Below are positions 16,010-23,987 of a DNA stretch of 64,000 nt, one piece after another. A program made the translations under genes and the position numbers. The stretch covers positions 62,001-126,000 of the forward strand of contig CAKOHZ010000001.1 of assembly GCA_934086315.1 (NCBI GenBank). Reading direction: 5' to 3'. Under the pieces are notes generated by a model. The model made no database searches. It had not been told where the DNA came from and was given only the letters and a program-made list of their open reading frames with translations. How positions within the stretch are numbered: position 1 is the first letter of the stretch; the number at the start of each line of letters is the position of its first letter. This DNA is from an uncultured Bacilli bacterium (GTDB lineage Bacteria; Bacillota_I; Bacilli_A; RF39; UBA660).

Positions 16010-17731
16010 TTACATCTTATCTGGTATTTCTATAGCTAAAATATCAAGTAACATTTTACCAGTATTATTTAAAGCATTTAACAATGCTACGTAAGACTCT
16101 TTTTTGTCAATATCTTTTTCATTAACAATATTACATTCACCATAGAATTTATTGAATAAACTGCATAAATCAAATAGATATTCACATATATAACTTAACG
16201 TTTTTTCATTATATGCTTTAGTAAGTATCTTAGAAAGTTCTAATAATTTAATATATATATTTCTTTCAGTATCACTATATATTGATTTAATTTTAGCATC
16301 TTTAATATCAACTTTATCTAATATAGATTTAATTCTTACCATTGTATATAAAACATATGGACCAGTTTTTCCTTCAAAAGAAGTTATTTTATCTATATCA
16401 AATATAAAGTCAGTAGTACGATATGGAGATAAATCTGCATATTTAATTGTTGCTACTGTAAGAACATCTGCTATATTTTTCTTTTCTTCTTCAGTATATT
16501 TATCTAATTTAGTAAGTAATTTTTCTTTAACTTGTTCTATTAACATATCTAAAGACATTACTCCACCATCACGAGTTTTAAAAGGTTTTCCATCTGCACC
16601 ATTCATAGTACCAAACCAATAGTGTGCAAGTTTAACATCATCACGAACTAAGTGTGATTTATAAGATGCTCTAAATACTTGTTCAAAGTACATAGATTGT
16701 CTAGCATCTACTATGTACCATATTTCATCAGGATTGTATTTTTTAACTCTTGAATAAATAGTTGCTAAATCACGTGTTGCATAAATAGTAGCCCCATCAT
16801 TTTTAATAACGATTAGTGGTGGAATTTCTATTTTATCATCATCCTTCTTAACATCTATAACTTTTGCTCCTTCAGAAACATACATATATGGTTCCAATAC
16901 TTTTAAAGTATCAGGCACATATTCTAATGAACTAAGTTCACCTTCCCATAAATCAAAATTACAATTTAAATAATCATAACTCTTTTTAATAGATTCTTTA
17001 GATACTTCTACTATATCTTTCCACATACTGAAGTATGGTTCTTTTCCTTCATCAACTAAAGCAGTTATCTTTCTTACTTCTTCCATTCTTTCAGGATTTT
17101 CTTTAGCATCTATACTCGCAGCTGGATAATATTCGCCTAACTCCTCAGTAGTTATTTCAAGTTTTGGATACTCACCTTTATAATTTGGATCAAAATAACA
17201 TAATTCAGGTTTTCTCTTTTTTATTTCTGAAATTAACATTCCAGATTGTCTACCTATATCCCCTAAATGAACATCCCCAATAGTTTTATCTCCAAGTAAT
17301 GTAGCAAGCCTTTTTAATGATTCACCAATATTAGCTGGTCTCATATGACCTACATGAAGAACTTTAGCAGCATTAGCTCCTCCATAGTCAACAATAATAG
17401 TTTTCTCTTCGCCCTTGTCCACAAAACCTTTAGTATCTTTAATATTAGCATTAATATAATCAAGTAAATATTTGTCACTAATACTAACATTTATAAAACC
17501 AGGTCCCGCTATATTAACATTATAAAACCTATCATCGAAGTTACCAATTATAGCTTCTGCAATCTCTCTTGGATTCTTACCATACTTTTTAGCAAGCCCC
17601 ATACATACATTAATTTGAAATTCTCCTAAATCGCGTCTTGAAGAGGACTCCAAAATAACGTTGTCGACTTCATAGCCACATTTTTTTATTACATCCGTAA
17701 TATAATTTTCAGTTTCTTTAATAAAACTCAT
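16010..17731 (-). CDS. argS: Arginyl-tRNA synthetase
   Basis: 573 residues from the ATG preceded by GGAGAGG; an in-frame start 42 bases upstream has no such site. Class I synthetase: N-terminal Arg-S additional domain, HIGH-type motif His126-Val-Gly-His129 in AAKVLHVGHMRP, then GTMNGADGKPFKTRDGG in the KMSKS position (degenerate, as usual for ArgRS), and a C-terminal anticodon-binding DALR domain ending AIEIPDKM. It charges tRNA-Arg in the cytoplasm. No T-box leader fits in the short upstream space. Confidence 0.95.
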   Translation of the reverse strand: MSFIKETENYITDVIKKCGYEVDNVILESSSRRDLGEFQINVCMGLAKKYGKNPREIAEAIIGNFDDRFYNVNIAGPGFINVSISDKYLLDYINANIKDTKGFVDKGEEKTIIVDYGGANAAKVLHVGHMRPANIGESLKRLATLLGDKTIGDVHLGDIGRQSGMLISEIKKRKPELCYFDPNYKGEYPKLEITTEELGEYYPAASIDAKENPERMEEVRKITALVDEGKEPYFSMWKDIVEVSKESIKKSYDYLNCNFDLWEGELSSLEYVPDTLKVLEPYMYVSEGAKVIDVKKDDDKIEIPPLIVIKNDGATIYATRDLATIYSRVKKYNPDEIWYIVDARQSMYFEQVFRASYKSHLVRDDVKLAHYWFGTMNGADGKPFKTRDGGVMSLDMLIEQVKEKLLTKLDKYTEEEKKNIADVLTVATIKYADLSPYRTTDFIFDIDKITSFEGKTGPYVLYTMVRIKSILDKVDIKDAKIKSIYSDTERNIYIKLLELSKILTKAYNEKTLSYICEYLFDLCSLFNKFYGECNIVNEKDIDKKESYVALLNALNNTGKMLLDILAIEIPDKM

Positions 17732-17839
17732 AATATCCTCTCCTTCTTGACTTAGATTATAGCATATTAACATCTATTTGAGAATAACTTATTTATTTTT
17801 GTTAAAAAAAATATTATAATAAATATACTAGGAGATTAT

Positions 17840-18379
17840 ATGAATGTATTATATGCTCAATTAATTGGTGCAGCTGCCATGCTAACAATAACTCTTTCTG
17901 TTCAGTGTAGAAAGAAAAAACATATGATGATGGTTCAATCAGCAGCACATATGCTTTATGCATTTCAGTATGCATTACTGGGAGCCTTTTCAGCTGCATT
18001 TATGGATATAATCTCAGTACTTAGAAATATATTATTCTATAAGTATGATAAAGATAAAAAGAAAATACCATTAATTTTACCAACTATTGTAATTCTAATT
18101 ACAGCATTTATAGGAATACTTACTTATACTAACCCATTATCTCTTCTACCAGTAATAGTTGCAATACTTTATACAATCGGAGCATCTTTTAGAGATCCTA
18201 AAATTTATAAATATATATTTGGTACTTGTGCCATAGCTTGGTTATTCTATAATCTAAAATTCCAAGCTTACGTATGTGTTATTGGTAATATAATGGAAAT
18301 AACTTCAACAGCTATAGCTCTTATAAGAGAAACGAAAAGAAAGAAAAAGAAGAAAAGAACTACAAAAAAACGTAAATAA
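17840..18379 (+). CDS. YgjV-family inner membrane protein
   Basis: 179 residues, about five or six hydrophobic segments, ending in a very basic tail of Lys and Arg from about residue 160. LSVQCRKKKHMMMVQ near 19-33 followed by AHMLYAFQYALLGAFSAA and DIISVLRNILFY are the YgjV (Imp-YgjV) pattern. Function unknown; related proteins are annotated only as membrane proteins. ATG at 17840 follows AGGAGAT. It is closed by a strong terminator immediately upstream of the large RNA promoter. Confidence 0.75.
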   Translation: MNVLYAQLIGAAAMLTITLSVQCRKKKHMMMVQSAAHMLYAFQYALLGAFSAAFMDIISVLRNILFYKYDKDKKKIPLILPTIVILITAFIGILTYTNPLSLLPVIVAILYTIGASFRDPKIYKYIFGTCAIAWLFYNLKFQAYVCVIGNIMEITSTAIALIRETKRKKKKKRTTKKRK

Positions 18380-18383
18380 TTAT

Positions 18384-18415
18384 AGACACACTGCATATAA
18401 TATAGTGTGTCTTTT
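18384..18415 (+). terminator. Terminator after the ygjV-like gene
   Basis: AGACACACT (18384-18392) and AGTGTGTCT (18404-18412) give a nine-base perfect stem followed by T residues. It ends exactly where the next promoter begins, isolating the RNA gene downstream. Confidence 0.85.
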
Positions 18416-18442
18416 GACATTTTAAATAAAATATGCTACAAT
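18414..18442 (+). promoter_or_regulatory. Strong promoter of the large structured RNA
   Basis: TTGACA (18414-18419), 17-base spacer, TACAAT (18437-18442) with an extended TGC before it. The predicted transcription start at 18449-18450 coincides with the first base of the closing helix of the RNA. Confidence 0.85.
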
Positions 18443-18448
18443 TAAATA

Positions 18449-18904
18449 CGTATGGAGCATTATACTAGTCAAACATACCACTAGAAGATGGGGCTAAAAA
18501 TCCATCAATTGTGTAAAATGATACTTTATATATTACGCTTCTTACGCCCAGTTTGGGGTGGATATATAATTTAAGTTTTGAGGATAAGATATAACGGCAT
18601 ATATCTGAATTCCTTAATTCACATCGTAAAATATGAAAACACATGTCGTGAGTGACTTATTGGGATAGCAATTGAAAAATAAGCTGCAAAAGCGAATAAA
18701 AGTGATACATGTTTGCTTGGGAAAACCTCTAGTATGCCTATATTATAAAGATTGAAGTGCGGACTAAGTGGTGATCGAGTGATCATTAATGGTAACAAGT
18801 GATTAATTCTTTTAAAGAGAAATCGCCTGCAGGTAACTAATGGTAGGGATTAGAGAAATTCAACTCGACCAAAGCCGTAAAATTAATTTATAATATTCCA
18901 TACT
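18449..18904 (+). ncRNA. Large structured noncoding RNA, candidate OLE (ornate, large, extremophilic) RNA
   Basis: About 455 nt with no open frame but dense pairing. A terminal helix joins 18450-18464 (GTATGGAGCATTATA) with 18889-18903 (TATAATATTCCATAC). Internal stems include 18465-18469/18480-18484, 18487-18491/18502-18506, 18545-18549/18556-18560, 18561-18567/18599-18605, a hairpin at 18607-18620, 18656-18661/18678-18683, and 18837-18841/18849-18853. The region is much less AT-rich than the spacers around it, has its own strong promoter, and is followed 25 bases later by a CNNM/DUF21-like membrane protein. OLE RNA is known to lie directly upstream of the gene for its membrane partner OapA. 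The OLE name rests on this context and size class, not on a consensus match; a different large RNA class is possible. Confidence 0.6.
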
Positions 18905-18928
18905 ATTTATTAAGGGAGTTTATTGAAA

Positions 18929-19450
18929 ATGAAAAAAGATAATTGGATTCTAAAGGCATTTTTAATGACTTTTTTTATAGCTTTAATTTTTAGTAGTGCA
19001 TCTAACTATTTGATATCAAAATTTAATAATACGATACTTCTAATAGTGTTATGTACTATATTTATCGGTGTAGGTATTTTATTTGATATTATAGGTACAG
19101 CTGTACTAACAGCAAATGAAGCATCATTTCATGCAAAAAGTTCAAAAAAAATAAAAGGTTCAAAAGAAGGAGTTTATCTAGTTAAAAACTCAAGTACTAT
19201 CGCAAGTATATGTAATGATGTTATTGGTGATATATGTGGTATAGTAAGTGGTTCTATAGGAGCAATGCTAGCCATAAATATATCAACTAAATTAAATGTA
19301 TCTACAGTAATTGTTACTCTACTAGTAAGTTCAATTATCTCATCACTAACCGTAGGTGGTAAAGCTATAGGAAAAAAACAAGCAATTAAAAATAGCGATG
19401 CAATAATCTTTGTAGCCGCAAAAGTATTAAGTAAATTTAAAACTAAATAG
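18929..19450 (+). CDS. CNNM/DUF21-like four-helix membrane protein, candidate OLE-associated protein OapA
   Basis: 173 residues from the ATG with GGGAG 10 bases upstream (a TTG six bases earlier is the alternative). Hydrophobic segments lie near 8-28, 34-58, 93-117 and 124-145. FDIIGTAVLTANEASFHA (52-69) and CNDVIGDICGIVSGS (95-109) resemble the conserved blocks of clostridial CorB/CNNM-like membrane proteins. It lacks CBS domains and contains no Arg at all. OapA of Bacillus halodurans is a small multi-span membrane protein encoded just after OLE RNA and binding it; size and position match. Probably co-transcribed with the RNA, ending at 19464-19500. Confidence 0.6.
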   Translation: MKKDNWILKAFLMTFFIALIFSSASNYLISKFNNTILLIVLCTIFIGVGILFDIIGTAVLTANEASFHAKSSKKIKGSKEGVYLVKNSSTIASICNDVIGDICGIVSGSIGAMLAINISTKLNVSTVIVTLLVSSIISSLTVGGKAIGKKQAIKNSDAIIFVAAKVLSKFKTK

Positions 19451-19463
19451 TTTCCAATACAAA

Positions 19464-19500
19464 AAAAGACTTAAGAGAAAAATTCTTAAGTCTTTTATTT
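19464..19500. terminator. Bidirectional terminator between the OapA-like gene and typA
   Basis: AAAAGACTTAAG (19464-19475) and CTTAAGTCTTTT (19485-19496) form a perfect 12-base stem with A- and T-tracts on both sides; it serves the convergent genes. Confidence 0.85.
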
Positions 19501-21302
19501 TATCTGTTATTTCTAAATCTTTCTTTTTCATCAAGTATTTTTTTACGTAATCTTATCGCGTCAGGTGTAACTTCAACAAGTTCATCCTTTTCTATAAATT
19601 CTAATGCTTCTTCTAATGTAAATGTTCTTGGTCTTGGAAGTACTATTGCTTCATCACTACCAGATGAACGAGTATTAGAGAATTCTTTATTCTTACATGG
19701 ATTAACATTTAAATCATTTTCTCTATTATTAATACCAACTATCATACCAGAATATACTTCAGTGGATGGTTCTATTATAATAGTACCTCTATCTAGTAAG
19801 TTATATAATGCATATCCAAATGCCTTACCACTTTCCATAGATACAAGCACACCATTCTTACGTCCAGATATTTCTCCAGCATATGGTCTATAGTCTTCAA
19901 AACTACGAACCATAATACCTTCACCTTTAGTATTAGTAATAAAGTTACTTCTATATCCAATTAAGCCTCTTGTAGGAACAACAAACTCAAGTCGAACATA
20001 ATTATCTTCAGCAGGTTCCATTATCTCCATAGTACCTTTTCTTTCACTTAAATCACTAATTACATTTCCAGAATAATCATTTGGTACAGTGATTACTACT
20101 CTTTCATAAGGTTCACATTTAACACCATCTATTTCGTGGAAGATTACTTCTGGTTTAGAAACTCCTAATTCATATCCTTCTCTTCTCATATTTTCAATTA
20201 ATATTGATAAGTGTAATTCACCACGACCAGATACTTTAAATCCATCACTACTAGGTAATTCTTCTACTTCAAGTCCAACATTACGTTCAAGTTCAGCCAT
20301 AAGTCTATCTCTTAAATGTCTAGATGTAACAAACTTACCAACTTTACCAGCAAATGGACTATTATTAACCATAAAATTCATTGATAGTGTAGGTTTTTCT
20401 ATTTCGATTTTTGGTAGAGGGTCTACATGATTAACATCACAAATAGTGTCTCCGATAGATATTTCTGGGCAACCAGCAACTATAACTATATCTCCATAAT
20501 ATGCTTCATTAACTTCTCTTCTCTTAATTCCTTCGTTAACAAATATTTTAGTAATTCTTTCTTTAGTAAGTTCTCCATTATTTTTAGATATTGCTACTGT
20601 TTCACCAACTTTAATCTTACCTTTATTGATTCTACCAATACCAAGTCTACCAATATAATCATCATAATCAAGTGATGATATTTGTAATTGTAAAGGATCA
20701 TTTTCATTTCCTTCAAATGGTTTAGTAGTTTCAATTATAGTATCAAGAAGTGGTGTAATATCTTTATTATCATCATTTTCTTCATACTTTGCTATTCCTT
20801 CTTTAGCAATACCATATATAATCTTAAAGTCTAATTGTTCATTAGTAGCACCTAATTCACAAAATAAATCAAAAGTCATATTAACTACTTCTTCAGCACG
20901 AGCATCTTTCTTGTCTATTTTATTAATAAATAATATTGGTCTTAAACCATATTTTAATGCTTCTTTTAATACAAATCTTGTTTGAGGCATTGGTCCTTCA
21001 GCTGAATCTACTAATAATACTACAGTATCTACTGTTTTAATAATTCTTTCTATTTCACTAGAGAAATCAGCATGTCCTGGAGTATCAACAATATTCATCT
21101 TGATACCTTTATATTTAATAGAACAGTTTTTAGCAGTAATAGTAATACCACGTTCACGTTCTAAATCTCCACTATCCATTACACAGTCAACAACTTGCTC
21201 ATTTTCTCTAAATACTCCATTTTGTTTTAATAAAGCATCTACTAAAGTACTTTTACCAGCATCTACATGAGCAACAACTGCAAAGTTAATAATTTTTTCC
21301 AT
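19500..21302 (-). CDS. typA: Ribosome-associated GTPase TypA/BipA
   Basis: 600 residues. Translation-factor GTPase: G1 AHVDAGKSTL (11-20), RERGITITAKNCS switch I, DTPGHADFSSE G3 and NKIDKKDA G4. Elongation-factor domains follow and the BipA-specific C terminus carries GLIGYRSNFI and MVGINNRENDLNVNPCK. TypA/BipA acts in 50S assembly and stress or cold adaptation. Monocistronic on the minus strand; convergent with the OapA-like gene. Confidence 0.97.
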   Translation of the reverse strand: MEKIINFAVVAHVDAGKSTLVDALLKQNGVFRENEQVVDCVMDSGDLERERGITITAKNCSIKYKGIKMNIVDTPGHADFSSEIERIIKTVDTVVLLVDSAEGPMPQTRFVLKEALKYGLRPILFINKIDKKDARAEEVVNMTFDLFCELGATNEQLDFKIIYGIAKEGIAKYEENDDNKDITPLLDTIIETTKPFEGNENDPLQLQISSLDYDDYIGRLGIGRINKGKIKVGETVAISKNNGELTKERITKIFVNEGIKRREVNEAYYGDIVIVAGCPEISIGDTICDVNHVDPLPKIEIEKPTLSMNFMVNNSPFAGKVGKFVTSRHLRDRLMAELERNVGLEVEELPSSDGFKVSGRGELHLSILIENMRREGYELGVSKPEVIFHEIDGVKCEPYERVVITVPNDYSGNVISDLSERKGTMEIMEPAEDNYVRLEFVVPTRGLIGYRSNFITNTKGEGIMVRSFEDYRPYAGEISGRKNGVLVSMESGKAFGYALYNLLDRGTIIIEPSTEVYSGMIVGINNRENDLNVNPCKNKEFSNTRSSGSDEAIVLPRPRTFTLEEALEFIEKDELVEVTPDAIRLRKKILDEKERFRNNR

Positions 21303-21384
21303 AATCTCATCCCCTCTTAGATACGCACTTAATAATACACTATTTTCAAGTATTTTTCAAGAAAAATCGTATTTTTTTATAAAT

Positions 21385-21417
21385 TATCACTATCAGTGTA
21401 TTTTTATCACTTCCAGT
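21385..21417 (+). promoter_or_regulatory. Two 13-base direct repeats upstream of the first XRE gene
   Basis: TATCACTATCAGT (21385-21397) and TATCACTTCCAGT (21405-21417) start exactly 20 bases apart, two helical turns. The first also contains the palindrome CACTATCAGTG. They lie 48-80 bases before the ATG of a small helix-turn-helix gene, a natural place for an autoregulatory operator. Confidence 0.5.
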
Positions 21418-21464
21418 AAATGGTTAAAATTTCCAAATAATGGGAAAATATTATTAGGAGTTTA

Positions 21465-21728
21465 ATGATGAAAGATACATTTGATTTTAAAGATGAAAAA
21501 GAAATTTATACTACTATAGGAAAGAATATAAAATATTATAGAAAACTATATAGTTTAAATGTTGAAGATCTTACACAAGAACATTTAGCAGAACTTGCTA
21601 ATGTATCAACATCATTAATAGGTAATCTTGAAAGCAAAAAGACTTATCAAGGTATAAGTATTTATAATTTATACAAGATAAGTCTAATATTAAATGTTCC
21701 AATAGAAAAGTTTTTTATTAATCGTTAA
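21465..21728 (+). CDS. Small XRE-family (Cro/C1-type) HTH regulator, copy 1
   Basis: 87 residues. One helix-turn-helix domain: IGKNIKYYRKLYSL, LTQEHLAELANVSTSLIGNLE and ISIYNLYKISLILNVPIEKFF. No effector domain, so it is a pure DNA binder, probably dimeric. ATG preceded by TAGGAG; possible operator repeats lie just upstream. Its stop overlaps by 11 bases the end of the convergent copy 2. Closely resembles copies 2 and 3, suggesting local duplication. Confidence 0.8.
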   Translation: MMKDTFDFKDEKEIYTTIGKNIKYYRKLYSLNVEDLTQEHLAELANVSTSLIGNLESKKTYQGISIYNLYKISLILNVPIEKFFINR

Positions 21729-21978
21729 CTTCTATTGACTCAAAGAATTTATCAATAGATACATTAAGTACAACAGATATTTTATACAAAGACATAAGTG
21801 ATAATCCTTCACTACCTCTAGTACTTTCAAATTTTCTAATAAACTCAGGTGATACACCTATATCTATCGCAAGTTGTTCTTGAGTAATACCACATAACTT
21901 TCTATACTTGATTACATTATATGCTATTGTCTTAATTATATTTTCATCAAAATTGAAATCTCTTTTAAATTTAGTCAT
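21718..21978 (-). CDS. Small XRE-family HTH regulator, copy 2
   Basis: 86 residues. TIAYNVIKYRKLCGITQEQLAIDIGVSPEFIRKFES and LSMLYKISVVLNVSIDKFFES show the same single HTH layout as its neighbours. AGGTGAAATA precedes the ATG. It is convergent with copy 1 and divergent from copy 3; the 101-base divergent spacer holds repeated TACATT/AATGTA elements. Confidence 0.8.
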   Translation of the reverse strand: MTKFKRDFNFDENIIKTIAYNVIKYRKLCGITQEQLAIDIGVSPEFIRKFESTRGSEGLSLMSLYKISVVLNVSIDKFFESIEVND

Positions 21979-21999
21979 TATTTCACCTAAGTAATATTT

Positions 22000-22043
22000 T
22001 ACATTGTTTTAATATTTAATTATGTAATGTAGTACTATACATT
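22000..22043. promoter_or_regulatory. Candidate operator between divergent XRE genes
   Basis: TACATT at 22000-22005, its inverse AATGTA at 22026-22031 and TACATT again at 22038-22043, in the spacer between XRE copies 2 and 3. Spacing suggests paired half-sites for a small HTH regulator. AT-rich context makes chance occurrence possible. Confidence 0.35.
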
Positions 22044-22079
22044 TAATATTATTTATTTTATAATTGTTATAGGTGAACT

Positions 22080-22328
22080 ATGGATCAAGATAAATTAAAT
22101 AAAATAATTGGTAAAAATATAAAGAAATATAGAAATAAAACCATATTAGATGGAAAAAAAATTACACAAGAAAAACTAGCTGAATTAATAAACGTATCAG
22201 TCTCATTAATAAGTAATTTAGAAAGTAGTAAATGTAAAACAGGAATAAGTATAACAAATCTATATAAAATTTCTATAGTTTTAAATACACCAATAAGTAA
22301 ATTTATGGAGGATAATGATGAACTATAA
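22080..22328 (+). CDS. Small XRE-family HTH regulator, copy 3
   Basis: 82 residues. IGKNIKKYRNKTI, ITQEKLAELINVSVSLISNLES and ISITNLYKISIVLNTPISKFME show a single HTH domain with the same spacing as copies 1 and 2. ATG after AGGTGA. Its last 14 bases overlap the start of the 176-aa gene, whose ribosome-binding site (GGAGG) lies inside this reading frame, so the two are translationally coupled as a regulator/partner pair. Confidence 0.8.
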   Translation: MDQDKLNKIIGKNIKKYRNKTILDGKKITQEKLAELINVSVSLISNLESSKCKTGISITNLYKISIVLNTPISKFMEDNDEL

Positions 22329-22845
22329 TGATTATATATTAAAAGATTATTTTAATAACAGTTCTGATATTATTAAGTTTTTAAATGATAAATTACTTGA
22401 TAATTTAATAAATAACATAGATAATTCTAATGTAATAGTAACTTCTCATCTAATTCATAAAGAAAACACTATTACGCTTAAAGAACAATTTATTTTTAAC
22501 TTAGATAATTATATTACATTCATTAAACAAAATATAAATATTGATCAACTAAGAATAAGATACATCATTAGTGAAACGCTAAATAATAAATATAATAAAA
22601 TCCTTTTATCAAATAAATACTACTATAGTAATTTAGAACTATATCATAAAGAATTTATAAATATGTTTATGTACAAATACTTAAAAAATATAGAATTTCT
22701 AAATAAATACATAAAATTAACTAAGCTTAATTTTAAAGATCTCTGTCAGTTAATTAACACAAATAAAAAAGCACATATTTACTTTGAAAATATTACAAGT
22801 AATAATGCGCAATATTATATAAATTTAATTAGAAGCATTAGTTAA
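22315..22845 (+). CDS. Unknown 176-aa protein coupled to an XRE regulator
   Basis: Begins MMNYNDYILKDYF with GGAGG five bases upstream. Very rich in Asn, Tyr, Lys and Ile, apparently all alpha-helical, soluble, no Cys clusters, no recognised motif. The overlap with XRE copy 3 suggests a regulator/effector or antitoxin/toxin arrangement, but nothing in the sequence proves it. Its 3' end overlaps the convergent Fic gene by 21 bases. Confidence 0.55.
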   Translation: MMNYNDYILKDYFNNSSDIIKFLNDKLLDNLINNIDNSNVIVTSHLIHKENTITLKEQFIFNLDNYITFIKQNINIDQLRIRYIISETLNNKYNKILLSNKYYYSNLELYHKEFINMFMYKYLKNIEFLNKYIKLTKLNFKDLCQLINTNKKAHIYFENITSNNAQYYINLIRSIS

Positions 22846-23919
22846 TATATCATACATATTAGTATAAGTGAACGTTACTCTGGTAGTACCTTTCTTTTTT
22901 TCTTTCACCAAATATCCCTGTTCAACTAATTTATTAAGGACTTTATTAACAGAATTAATATGTAGCTTACATTCTTCAACTATATCGTTAGTAGTAAACA
23001 CTATTTTCTTAGCTATTACAGGATATACTTTATAAATAGTGCTTCCACCAATAGTGATTTTAAAATCTTCTAAATCTCTCGTATATATTTTATTTAATTT
23101 TTTTATTCTTTTTATATTAATACTACATTGATTAATAATGCATTCTAGAATAAATTTTAAAAATTTAGGAAATTTTTCATCATCTTCTTCACTAAGTAAA
23201 GTAAAATAAGTATTTTTTAAATTATCAATAGCTTCTGAAATAAATAATATTGGTGGTTCCTTTTTATAAAACGATAATTGTATAGGTATTGTAAGTCTGC
23301 CAATTTTACCATTACCAGTTAAATATGGATGTAATTTTTCATATTGATAATGTGTTGTTGCTAATGCTATAAAATCAGGTTCCTTAGGATCATTCATATA
23401 TTCGCATAAATTCTTCATATAACCATTTAATTCATTATATAATGGTGGCACAAAAGAAACGCTGGATCCAGCAAGACCAGGTTTCAAAATATAAGTTTGG
23501 GTTTTTCTTAAGTGTCCACTTCCCTTAGTAGAATTATCTTTTTTACAATTGCTTAAAAGAGCTTTATTAATTTTATTATAAACATCAATAGAAAAACCAT
23601 TTTTTCCAGCATAAGAAAGTCCAGATAATAAAGAAAGTTTAATATTATTAAATTGTATTACAATATTGTTTTTATTCTTGTAAGGCATTAAAAACATTTC
23701 ATCCTTAGTAATTTTAGCATTATCAATTTTAAAAGAATAATAAGTATCAATAATAAAAGCAGATTCTAAAAATGATTTATAATCATAAGTCATACTTTTA
23801 AGAAAACCTTTATATTCTCCATAAGCCTCTTTAGCATCACATAATAGTTTCATAATAGAATTATCAAGTTCATAATTAAAAGGTAATTTTTTAGCTTTAT
23901 ATGGTTCCATACTATACAC
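22825..23919 (-). CDS. Fic-domain protein with variant active site
   Basis: 364 residues. Central Fic core with His197 in HPYLTGNGKIGR, where the family motif is HxFx(D/E)GNGRxxR; the acidic residue is Thr201 and the GNGR Arg is Lys205. An N-terminal SFKIDN (62-67) resembles the inhibitory (S/T)xxxE(G/N) helix, with Asp for Glu. The C terminus (about 285-360) carries a winged-helix (DIVEECKLHINSVNKVLNKLVEQGYLVKEKKKG). This is the Fic plus wHTH architecture seen in many Firmicutes AMP-transfer proteins. Nucleotide transfer activity is uncertain given the substitutions. Confidence 0.8.
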   Translation of the reverse strand: MYSMEPYKAKKLPFNYELDNSIMKLLCDAKEAYGEYKGFLKSMTYDYKSFLESAFIIDTYYSFKIDNAKITKDEMFLMPYKNKNNIVIQFNNIKLSLLSGLSYAGKNGFSIDVYNKINKALLSNCKKDNSTKGSGHLRKTQTYILKPGLAGSSVSFVPPLYNELNGYMKNLCEYMNDPKEPDFIALATTHYQYEKLHPYLTGNGKIGRLTIPIQLSFYKKEPPILFISEAIDNLKNTYFTLLSEEDDEKFPKFLKFILECIINQCSINIKRIKKLNKIYTRDLEDFKITIGGSTIYKVYPVIAKKIVFTTNDIVEECKLHINSVNKVLNKLVEQGYLVKEKKKGTTRVTFTYTNMYDILTNASN

Positions 23920-23951
23920 TCCTTAATGATATATTATCACAAATACAATAA

Positions 23952-23987
23952 AAAATATACATATTTAACAAAAAATATGTATATTTT
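23952..23987 (-). terminator. Terminator downstream of the chagasin-like gene
   Basis: AAAATATACATATTT / AAATATGTATATTTT: 13-15 base AT-rich stem with a six-base loop, overlapping the stop of the minus-strand gene at 23986. Confidence 0.55.

Noticed and set aside
16741..16760. parS-like core CACGTG inside argS
   Set aside because: Only the six central bases match; flanks do not form TGTTNC/GNAACA.
17729..17773. T-box riboswitch before argS
   Set aside because: Only about 40 bases separate the start from upstream sequence; no specifier stem or antiterminator is seen.
18740..18880. Group I intron core, suggested by GCGGACTAAGTGG resembling an R element
   Set aside because: No S element, no interrupted gene and no P1 guide; the resemblance is short.
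18449..18904. Whether the large RNA is tmRNA or RNase P RNA
   Set aside because: No tRNA-like ends or CCA and no tag frame for tmRNA; no GAGGAAAGTCC-type core for RNase P. It begins with a terminal helix and is followed by a membrane-protein gene, unlike either.
21465..23919. Prophage or integrative element
   Set aside because: Three XRE genes and Fic suggest one, but there is no integrase, no terminase or capsid gene, no tRNA target and no flanking direct repeat.
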